From an uncultured Bacteroidales bacterium (GTDB taxonomy: Bacteria > Bacteroidota > Bacteroidia > Bacteroidales > Muribaculaceae): a stretch of DNA of 5,226 bases. Under the pieces are notes generated by a model. That model saw only the letters and a list, made by a program, of their open reading frames with translations. It was not told the origin of the DNA and did no database searches. The stretch covers positions 1 to 5,226 of the forward strand of contig CAMWNL010000162.1 in the NCBI GenBank assembly GCA_947175585.1, read 5' to 3'. This document shows, piece by piece, positions 1 through 5,164 of this stretch; the stretch's first letter is position 1; the number at the start of each line of letters is the position of its first letter. The translations under genes and the position numbers were made by a program.

Positions 1-191
1 AACTCTGTGCCGGCCGGATATTTCCAATTTTTGTGGCGGTCGCGTTTAAGCGGCATGGCAAAAGACGAAGTAAGGCGCACATCGCTTGTCGGGACAGACG
101 CGCCAAACGCCGCGTCTTCCCGATAAACGTAACAGTGCTTGCATCCCTCACTTATCTTATGGCATCCGTGCCAGGGGTTCCACATTGGCAT
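1..191 (-). CDS. DUF5131 / phage Gp37-Gp68-like three-Cys-motif protein, N-terminal part
   Basis: Reading the minus strand from an ATG at 191-189 gives 63 codons with no stop before the left edge, so the 3' end lies outside the window. The peptide opens MPMWNPWHGCHKISEGCK and continues HCYVYREDAAFG. The three cysteines (residues 10, 17, 20; C-x6-C-x2-C) inside a WNPxxGC...GCxxCY block are the hallmark, as I recall it, of the Gp37/Gp68-like family (DUF5131), a radical-SAM-like group whose biochemical role is unsettled. A second ATG at 185-183 would start the protein directly at MWNPW and is equally plausible; an in-frame TAG just upstream excludes any longer start. It lies 26 bases downstream of the SGNH gene on the same strand, so the two may share a transcript, although no functional link is evident. 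Family membership rests on motif memory only; the function is unknown. Confidence 0.82.
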   Translation of the reverse strand, partial: MPMWNPWHGCHKISEGCKHCYVYREDAAFGASVPTSDVRLTSSFAMPLKRDRHKNWKYPAGTE

Positions 192-217
192 AATGCCGTC
201 AGACTAAAGGTTGTAGG

Positions 218-1567
218 TTATTTTGTGAGATTAGCTTCGGAAATCTTTTGGTATGTATTGTCGATACATTTGGCGCAACGGGCTTTAGAGCCGGGTATGT
301 ATGGTGCAATCACCCGGGCAACCGCTCCGTAACCGCGGCCGGTGAGATATTCGTTCTCAATGAAATCAGGATTTGCGGCCGACTCGCTGTCGACTGTAAG
401 AGGTGTGTAGATATCAATGAAGCCGGTGTTTTCACTTTCAAGGGCAAGAGCCTGGATCATTTTGTTGAACGGCACTGTGAGAGAATCATTCAGCTCGCTG
501 TTGCCTCTCGGAATGAGCGACATTATTTCAATGCGTGTCTGCGAAGCCGGAGCGTAGGCGCGTATCTTCTCGATAAGAGCTTTGTAGTCGGTGATGATTG
601 CATCCATATCAGCATCCTTTGAATAAAGCGGCGCTACACCGACATAGAGGAGTATCTTGCGAGGAGCCTGCTTATTGCCGTTGGCCGAGAGTATCGGCTC
701 TACAGCGTTAATCCAGTTTTTCATGCCCATGCCGCCGTAACCCCAGCCTGTGCCGCGGTTCTTTACGTTAGGATTGTCAAGGAGTTCATGCCACTCGCCG
801 CCATGAATCATTTCATCGCCGATAATTAGAACATCGGATGACTTCACAGGGTATGAGCTGAAATAGGTGTTTCTCATGCCGAAAGAGTTATTGGAGATTC
901 CTCCGTTGTCTTCGACCATCTCGGGAGTGTAAATCGAGGTTAATCCTAACAAAGGTGCGATTTTTTCAAGCCAGATCGCATAACCCTTGGAGGTGATGTG
1001 GAGCCCGTCGTATGAGATATCCTTAGTGACGATTCCGGGCATATCATCATAGAGGTTTATGAAAGTGGCTCCCTGTGGCTCGATGAGATCCTTTACAAGA
1101 GCATTAGTGGTTGTAATCTTCTCAAGGGTTCGTAGTCCGACCTCGCTGGGCAGGATAGATTGCACGAATACCTGAGTCCGGGGTGAACCGGTGCGAATCA
1201 GTCTTACCATTTCTGAAATTCTAGCAGCTACGCTGTCGGGCTGTCCGATCTCCTTTGAGCCGAGGTCGTTGGTGCCGATGCCGATGAAGACTTTCGCAGG
1301 CTGAAGGGCGATGACTGACCCGATATTTTCTAAAAGCTCAAACGTGTTTGCTCCGGAGTTACCGCGGTTAAGTACCTTTTGTTCTGATCCGAGAGCTTCC
1401 CACCACTCGTGCATGTTGGTAATGGAGTTTCCGAAGAACACGATAGTGCTGTCTTGCAATGGCAAAGCTTTGAACTGATCAAAACGGTGCTGACGGAAGG
1501 GCAGGTCAGCCTTTGCGGCTATTGTAACCAGCATTAATGTTAAGACTGATAGAAAAATACGTTTCAT
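218..1567 (-). CDS. Exported tandem SGNH/GDSL hydrolase with a degenerate second domain
   Basis: A 449-residue protein with a signal peptide (basic MKR start, hydrophobic residues 4-18, likely signal peptidase I cut after AKA at 18-20), so it acts in the periplasm or outside. Domain 1 (about 38-208) has the SGNH blocks: GNSIT at 46-50 with nucleophile Ser48, NRGNSG at 67-72 with Gly72, GTND at 98-101 with Asn100, and DGLH at 187-190 giving the Asp/His pair. The family hydrolyses ester bonds, often acetyl or acyl groups on carbohydrates; the substrate here cannot be read from sequence. Domain 2 (about 244-424) aligns to the same blocks (GDEMIHGGEWHELL against GNSITNMHEWWEAL; NRGTGWG; LYVGVAP; ENEYLTGRGY) but has Glu for Ser, no Asn in block III, and Glu and Tyr for Asp and His, so it is probably non-catalytic. 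A CAKC motif lies near the C-terminus (431-434). No clear Shine-Dalgarno precedes the ATG. Being divergent from the channel gene, it needs its own promoter in the 1568-1796 spacer. Confidence 0.9.
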   Translation of the reverse strand: MKRIFLSVLTLMLVTIAAKADLPFRQHRFDQFKALPLQDSTIVFFGNSITNMHEWWEALGSEQKVLNRGNSGANTFELLENIGSVIALQPAKVFIGIGTNDLGSKEIGQPDSVAARISEMVRLIRTGSPRTQVFVQSILPSEVGLRTLEKITTTNALVKDLIEPQGATFINLYDDMPGIVTKDISYDGLHITSKGYAIWLEKIAPLLGLTSIYTPEMVEDNGGISNNSFGMRNTYFSSYPVKSSDVLIIGDEMIHGGEWHELLDNPNVKNRGTGWGYGGMGMKNWINAVEPILSANGNKQAPRKILLYVGVAPLYSKDADMDAIITDYKALIEKIRAYAPASQTRIEIMSLIPRGNSELNDSLTVPFNKMIQALALESENTGFIDIYTPLTVDSESAANPDFIENEYLTGRGYGAVARVIAPYIPGSKARCAKCIDNTYQKISEANLTK

Positions 1568-1608
1568 AAGGTTTGTTATCGGTTTTTAGTTTAAGATTAT
1601 CTTAGATA

Positions 1609-1626
1609 TGCAGCAATAACGCTGCA
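1609..1626. repeat. Small perfect inverted repeat in the divergent spacer
   Basis: TGCAGC (1609-1614) and GCTGCA (1621-1626) form a perfect 6-bp inverted repeat around the 6-base centre AATAAC, about 42 bases upstream of the SGNH start codon. It could be a regulator-binding palindrome or a short hairpin in the 5' leader of the SGNH transcript. It has no T tract, so it is not a terminator. A 6-bp repeat can arise by chance. Confidence 0.4.
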
Positions 1627-1630
1627 AGTG

Positions 1631-1638
1631 CAATTTTA
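1631..1638 (-). promoter_or_regulatory. Possible weak -7 box for the SGNH gene
   Basis: On the minus strand the octamer TAAAATTG matches the Bacteroidota -7 consensus TAnnTTTG at all but one position and lies 63 bases upstream of the SGNH start. No convincing -33 TTTG/TTG element is at the expected distance. If real, transcription would begin near the 1609-1626 inverted repeat. This is the best candidate I found in the spacer, but it is weak. Confidence 0.2.
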
Positions 1639-1763
1639 GATAAAATTTCTGAGATTTCATAGCCTAAGGACTTAAAATTTGTGGTCTGACGTAAAAATTA
1701 AGAGTGCGGGGATATTTCTCACTGCCAAAACAAGCAGCCATAATGATTGTTGTATTTTTAATT

Positions 1764-1771
1764 TAAGTTTA
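1764..1771 (+). promoter_or_regulatory. Possible weak -7 box for the potassium channel gene
   Basis: TAAGTTTA differs from the TAnnTTTG consensus only at the last base and sits 25 bases upstream of the channel ATG at 1797, which would leave a leader of roughly 15-20 bases. TTG triplets at 1747-1749 and 1750-1752 are too close to be ideal -33 elements. The spacer is very AT-rich, so a chance match is possible. Confidence 0.25.
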
Positions 1772-1796
1772 TGTTTCATCACTATAATACACTATT

Positions 1797-2708
1797 ATGA
1801 GCCTCTCGAACAGAGTACGCCACTTTTTTCACGTGGTTTCAAATGTCAGACCGATCGTGTGGATTTGTCTTTATGTGGCGCTCACGCCTATTTTTGCATT
1901 AATTTATCAGGCATTGCCTGACGGACAATTCCGCATACCTGACGGTGGCGAAACGGACTACGGCTCATGGCTATATTATAGTATTGTGACAATCACGACT
2001 CTCGGTTTCGGTGACTACACACCGGCTCACGGTATGGCACAAAGCGTGACCGCGATTGAAGTGATGTGCGGTTTGATTATCCTCGGACTCTTCCTGAACG
2101 CCGTCGGTGCAATGAAATCGGAAATCGACGTTGAGAGCGAGGTCGAAAAGCAACGACGTCTCGAAGAGGATCGTCAGAAACAAAACCTGCTCAGTAATAT
2201 CCCGGCGACAATGCACTCGATAAATATATTTCTTGCCTATTGTTACGCGGTGACGACACCGCTTGACCGCCGCGAGGATGAAACACACTACAATCCAGAT
2301 TTCAAGTTTGCGGATATGGCGGATATGTTTCAGCCTTCGGGACTGCCGGATGATAACACGTCACTGCCGGCTGTGCAGCGACTGCTGAAATGTGCCGAGC
2401 GTACAAGTCTGATGCTCGACTCGCTTGAAAACCGTATAAATCTGATGCAATGGCCTGAATTACTTGAAAATTGTTTTGGTTTTGTGGCCGATTGCGAGAT
2501 GTTCACGTCGGCTGATCAGTTCCTGCTGACGTCGGCATCCGACGGCCGTGAGCAGATTGCATCGATGATTAAAGATTACACCGGAGCACCCGAAGAAGCA
2601 CCGTCATCTCTCCAACCCGAGGTCGAGCTATATTACTTTATCAAGAAGACAGCCGCCCAAGCTCTTAAACTTGAGACAATTTTCTCAGAAATAGCTTCGG
2701 AAAAATAA
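1797..2708 (+). CDS. Two-TM potassium channel family protein (GFG filter)
   Basis: A 303-residue inner-membrane protein of the two-transmembrane ion-channel fold (Ion_trans_2 type). The order visible is a short basic N-terminus, TM1 (about 19-39), an extracellular turret, a pore helix (about 57-67), the selectivity filter TTLGFGD (67-73) and TM2 (about 83-105, ending in GLFLNAVGAM). TxGFGD is the K+ filter signature with Phe in place of the commoner Tyr, so K+ selectivity is expected after tetramer assembly. Right after TM2 comes a charged, probably coiled-coil stretch (about 107-130, ESEVEKQRRLEEDRQKQ), then a mostly helical cytosolic region of about 170 residues. I see no Rossmann nucleotide-binding motif (GxGxxG) in that region, so it does not look like an RCK/TrkA-N domain and its ligand, if any, is unknown. 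The ATG at 1797 was chosen because it opens just before TM1 and no in-frame upstream sequence looks coding. Cotranscription with the next gene is doubtful because 291 bases and a hairpin separate them. Confidence 0.88.
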   Translation: MSLSNRVRHFFHVVSNVRPIVWICLYVALTPIFALIYQALPDGQFRIPDGGETDYGSWLYYSIVTITTLGFGDYTPAHGMAQSVTAIEVMCGLIILGLFLNAVGAMKSEIDVESEVEKQRRLEEDRQKQNLLSNIPATMHSINIFLAYCYAVTTPLDRREDETHYNPDFKFADMADMFQPSGLPDDNTSLPAVQRLLKCAERTSLMLDSLENRINLMQWPELLENCFGFVADCEMFTSADQFLLTSASDGREQIASMIKDYTGAPEEAPSSLQPEVELYYFIKKTAAQALKLETIFSEIASEK

Positions 2709-2877
2709 CATCTTTTGAACTTTCAGACTGCTCCAAGTGTTTAATATACAAAGTGAATGAAAGCCGGGAGCGGTGGTCGTCAGAGATCGAAATCTCCAAG
2801 CTGTTGTGGGTGAAATTACCGCAGACGTCTCTCCTCAGATGCAAGAATTGCACTCTCGGTGATGCTTAAAAAATATA

Positions 2878-2885
2878 TATCTTTG
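2878..2885 (+). promoter_or_regulatory. Bacteroidota -7 box, upstream copy
   Basis: TATCTTTG matches TAnnTTTG exactly. Transcription would start near 2890-2893, giving a leader of about 108 bases before the ATG at 3000 that begins with the GC hairpin at 2900-2928. The nearest TTG (2848-2850) is 27 bases upstream, longer than the usual 19-21, so the -33 element is weak or absent. Confidence 0.45.
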
Positions 2886-2899
2886 CTCAACGTCAACAT

Positions 2900-2938
2900 C
2901 GGCCCATAGCCTCCGAGGCTCCGGGCCGTTTGATTTTT
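2900..2938 (+). terminator. GC-rich hairpin with T-rich tail (terminator or leader attenuator)
   Basis: CGGCCC (2900-2905) pairs with GGGCCG (2923-2928), and inside it AGCCT (2908-2912) pairs with AGGCT (2916-2920) around a CCG loop, with a two-by-two internal loop between the two stems. The tail TTTGATTTTT (2929-2938) follows. This fits an intrinsic terminator for the channel transcript. Because a perfect -7 box lies about 15 bases upstream, it could instead sit at the very start of the leader of the next gene and act as an attenuator or stability hairpin. The sequence alone does not decide. Confidence 0.6.
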
Positions 2939-2984
2939 ATAGTCACTTTCAACTCAATAATTTTCTCGCTTGATTGATTTTGAT

Positions 2985-2992
2985 TATTTTTG
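2985..2992 (+). promoter_or_regulatory. Bacteroidota -7 box, start-proximal copy
   Basis: TATTTTTG matches TAnnTTTG exactly and ends only 7 bases before the ATG at 3000. The usual -7 to start-site distance would put the first transcribed base at or right next to that ATG, so a transcript from here would be leaderless or nearly so. No proper -33 box is visible at the expected spacing. In such AT-rich sequence a chance match is possible. Confidence 0.35.
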
Positions 2993-2999
2993 CAGTAAT

Positions 3000-4349
3000 A
3001 TGAACACTCTGCAACTATACATATCGAAATCTGCACGCGAGTCAGCCCGTGTAGCTGAAATAAATCCCTCGGACGAAGGACGCCGTGCGGCAACAGACAT
3101 GAAAGCCGCCGTCGCGCTCATTGACTATCCGCCGTCAGCTAAAACGGTCTTTTTCATCGTTGCCAATGTACAGGGAGGCTATGCCATCCACATTGTACGC
3201 ACCATCCCTCCCACAAAGCCCAACCACCTCGATGCCACGATTTTTATAGCCAAGGATCTTGACATCATGGCAGAGGATCTTCAGGAAGTGCTCGAATCTG
3301 TCAGCGCCACTGTGCTTGCCAAAGCCGTGACGGAAGAAGATATGAATCGACTTCGTCATCTGTTCAGTCGTGAATATGATTTGCGTGACAAATCGCCGCG
3401 CATCAAACCTTCGCGTGGCTCAGACTATGCATATCTGTCTTATGGTAAAGACTATATCTCGCTTGCGGAAATTCTCGCAGAGGGACTCTACCGTCCGGAG
3501 TGGAGCGACTATAAGGCGGTCTGTCTGTTGGATGAGACCCTGTCTCCGCTTCCCAATTCGATGACTGACCTCAACGCTATCTCTGATGACAGGCAGGATG
3601 ACGAACCTGAAATTGAGTCTGCCGATGAAGAGCCGCGACGCCACAGCGGAGCACCGGTCAGCTATATTTTCTCCATACCGGTTTCAATGCCCGACGGAAA
3701 GTCGGATCTCGAATTTGAACTCGAAAGCACCCGTCCTATTCAGCGAAGCCCTATTGACGGTTATGCTGTGTCGGGAAAAATCTTCGAGGGGCCTGAGCGA
3801 ATCAACCGTCTGCGCCGTTCTGAAGACAAGACTCTCTATGCCCGTTTCGAAAAATGGATATGGGGAGCGGGAGGTTTGCTTGCAGGTATTTTGATTATGG
3901 CAATTGCAGGTCTTTTCAGTGACTCCAAGTCAGATAGACCGGCCGCCGCTTACCAATCTTCTCAACAGACAGCTGAAGCCATCGGGTCAACCGAAAGCAA
4001 TCTCACAATCTCTGCTGAGGAGCAGTCTAAGCCGTCACAACCTCAACCGTCAGAAGCCACCGCTTATCTTGACAATAATCGCATCTGGCGTCTCGATGAC
4101 ATGGAGAAAATCGAAGGTCTCCGTGGTTTGTTCGACGATCTCAACAACTATCGTTTTGAAGAAATCACCGGCAAGTGGTCCGACTCACTGGGCGCATCTA
4201 AAAACTTTGCGAAAGTTGTTAAAGCGGCCGAGAAATCCGTTTCTAAAAAAGTAGATCCTCGTCGTCACGCCGATCACAGTCCTGCCTATAATCGTGAGGG
4301 CGATACAGGTATCGGCTGGCTCGGTTATACATTCTGGATCGATCCCTGA
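3000..4349 (+). CDS. Unrecognised single-pass membrane protein, 449 aa
   Basis: I do not recognise this protein. From the ATG at 3000 it has 449 residues. Residues 1-190 look globular with alternating beta and helix segments (hydrophobic strands near 48-56, 61-67 and 79-84). An acidic linker follows (about 195-212, DDRQDDEPEIESADEE), then a small segment (217-265) starting with a beta-like SYIFSIPVSM, a basic stretch (268-285) and one membrane helix (about 287-306, WGAGGLLAGILIMAIAGLF). After it come a Ser/Gln/Pro/Glu-rich linker (about 309-352) and a compact C-terminal region (about 355-449) with IWRLDDMEKIEGLRGLFDDL and ending GWLGYTFWIDP. Basic residues before the helix suggest that the N-terminal part is cytosolic and the C-terminal part periplasmic; there is no signal peptide. 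An in-frame TTG at 2970 would add ten residues, but it would place the -7 box at 2985 inside the gene and gives no better start, so ATG was preferred. The ribE start follows after 47 bases on the same strand. Confidence 0.8.
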   Translation: MNTLQLYISKSARESARVAEINPSDEGRRAATDMKAAVALIDYPPSAKTVFFIVANVQGGYAIHIVRTIPPTKPNHLDATIFIAKDLDIMAEDLQEVLESVSATVLAKAVTEEDMNRLRHLFSREYDLRDKSPRIKPSRGSDYAYLSYGKDYISLAEILAEGLYRPEWSDYKAVCLLDETLSPLPNSMTDLNAISDDRQDDEPEIESADEEPRRHSGAPVSYIFSIPVSMPDGKSDLEFELESTRPIQRSPIDGYAVSGKIFEGPERINRLRRSEDKTLYARFEKWIWGAGGLLAGILIMAIAGLFSDSKSDRPAAAYQSSQQTAEAIGSTESNLTISAEEQSKPSQPQPSEATAYLDNNRIWRLDDMEKIEGLRGLFDDLNNYRFEEITGKWSDSLGASKNFAKVVKAAEKSVSKKVDPRRHADHSPAYNREGDTGIGWLGYTFWIDP

Positions 4350-4396
4350 CCAATCATCTCAACAAATCAATTCACTCCCTATAAATATTTTTTATC

Positions 4397-5005
4397 ATGT
4401 TCTCTGGAATCGTAGAAGAAGCAGCGACAATTACCGCTGTAACCCATAATGAAAGTAACGTCAATCTTCGTGTGAAATGTTCGTTTACCGACGAACTCCG
4501 CATAGATCAGTCTGTAGCTCACAATGGAGTCTGTCTCACCGTTGTGGCTCTTCATCCTGACAGCACATACGAAGTGACAGCCATACGCGAAACTCTCGAC
4601 CGATCAAATCTCGGAGATTTGAAACCGGGCTCGACAGTCAATCTCGAACGTTCGATGATGATGAACGGCCGTCTTGACGGCCATATTGTGCAGGGTCATG
4701 TCGACTGCACCGCCGAGTGTGTCGACATCCAGGATGCAGATGGTAGCCGCTACTATAAATTCGTTTATGACATAGATCCCTCGATGATCGCCAAAGGCTA
4801 TATGACTGTAGAAAAAGGCTCGGTCACTGTCAATGGCGTAAGTTTGACTGTATGCGATAGCGAGCGACAGTCATTCCGCGTGGCGATCATACCCTATACA
4901 TTCGAGCATACCAACTTCCGGGAGCTCAAAGTAGGCGACCGCGTCAATCTCGAATTTGACATTATAGGTAAATACCTCGCCCGACTGTCAGAACTCAAAT
5001 CTTAA
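4397..5005 (+). CDS. ribE: Riboflavin synthase, alpha chain
   Basis: A 202-residue cytosolic enzyme that converts two molecules of 6,7-dimethyl-8-ribityllumazine into riboflavin and 5-amino-6-ribitylamino-uracil, the last step of riboflavin synthesis. The start MFSGIVEE is the family's MFTGIVE signature. Two lumazine-binding repeats are visible: repeat 1 (about 1-95) with SVAHNGVCLTV at 39-49 and repeat 2 (about 96-190) with VTVNGVSLTV at 143-152. Residues matching the active-site set known from the E. coli enzyme are present: Ser39, Cys46, His101 (in GHIVQGHVD), Ser149 and Thr151. The C-terminus FDIIGKYLARL is the expected trimerisation helix. Length is normal (family about 195-220). No other rib gene is in the window, so ribE is separated from the rest of the pathway here. 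The 47-base gap to the upstream gene has no terminator, suggesting cotranscription; TATTTTTT at 4386-4393 is a one-mismatch -7 box but lies too close to the ATG to be persuasive. A strong terminator follows 20 bases after the stop. Confidence 0.97.
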   Translation: MFSGIVEEAATITAVTHNESNVNLRVKCSFTDELRIDQSVAHNGVCLTVVALHPDSTYEVTAIRETLDRSNLGDLKPGSTVNLERSMMMNGRLDGHIVQGHVDCTAECVDIQDADGSRYYKFVYDIDPSMIAKGYMTVEKGSVTVNGVSLTVCDSERQSFRVAIIPYTFEHTNFRELKVGDRVNLEFDIIGKYLARLSELKS

Positions 5006-5025
5006 TAGGTAAGATAAATCCACAT

Positions 5026-5090
5026 AAAAGCGCAAAGATGGCATTGATACATCAACTTTCATGCCTCTTTGCGCTTTTCAATATTTTTTA
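5026..5090 (+). terminator. Strong intrinsic terminator after ribE
   Basis: AAAAGCGCAAAGA (5026-5038) and TCTTTGCGCTTTT (5066-5078) are perfect 13-base complements. After one bulged T (5039) the stem goes on with GGCAT (5040-5044) paired to ATGCC (5061-5065), leaving a 16-base loop. The T-rich run TATTTTTT (5082-5089) follows. The A-run on the left and T-run on the right make it nearly symmetric, so it could also stop transcription from the opposite side. It separates ribE from the next gene. Confidence 0.92.
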
Positions 5091-5132
5091 CACTTTTATG
5101 CCATAATATCACTTTTCTATTAAAAAAAGTTG

Positions 5133-5140
5133 TAACTTTG
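5133..5140 (+). promoter_or_regulatory. Bacteroidota -7 box for the exported protein at the right edge
   Basis: TAACTTTG matches TAnnTTTG exactly, lies just after the ribE terminator and 24 bases before the ATG at 5165, giving a predicted leader of about 18 bases. Upstream is AT-rich with a TTTTC at 5113-5117 roughly where a -33 element would be, but this is not a consensus match. Position and context make this the most convincing promoter of the window. Confidence 0.65.
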
Positions 5141-5164
5141 CGGCCATATTTTAAGTGTGTTAAG

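Larger units (their letters stand above)
2709..2999. other. 291-base intergenic region with promoter-like and hairpin elements
   Basis: This spacer lies between two plus-strand genes. Its right half holds a perfect -7 box (2878-2885), a strong GC hairpin with a T-rich tail (2900-2938) and a second perfect -7 box (2985-2992), each listed separately. Its left half (2709-2870) has no gene I can support. One plus-strand frame stays open from 2675 to a TAA at 2867-2869 and contains two CxxC pairs, but it has no ATG; see findings. Confidence 0.6.

Noticed and set aside
33..332. Plus-strand 99-codon open frame at the left end
   Set aside because: It lies opposite the well-supported minus-strand DUF5131 start and the end of the SGNH gene; the peptide has no recognisable domain.
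248..622. Plus-strand 124-codon open frame
   Set aside because: It is entirely antisense to the SGNH gene, whose motifs and signal peptide are clear.
1679..1921. Plus-strand 80-codon open frame across the divergent spacer
   Set aside because: It overlaps the channel gene out of frame, and the peptide has no family features.
232..2703. 12-base word TAGCTTCGGAAA occurring at 232-243 and 2692-2703
   Set aside because: There are two isolated copies only, one antisense and one sense within coding ends, with no flanking similarity; consistent with chance.
2665..2853. Minus-strand 62-codon open frame after the channel gene
   Set aside because: It is antisense to the channel's last codons and has no identifiable motif or promoter; probably a chance opening.
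2970..2999. TTG start adding ten residues to the 449-residue protein
   Set aside because: The ATG at 3000 is a better codon, and the added stretch covers a perfect -7 box in AT-rich intergenic-style sequence.
2893..3093. Minus-strand 66-codon open frame
   Set aside because: It runs through the hairpin and the promoter-like boxes and is antisense to the start of the 449-residue protein.
3586..4254. Two plus-strand open frames (3586-3894 and 3904-4254) inside the unknown gene
   Set aside because: They are out-of-frame shadows of the longer continuous gene; the peptides are Ser/Arg-rich without domain features.
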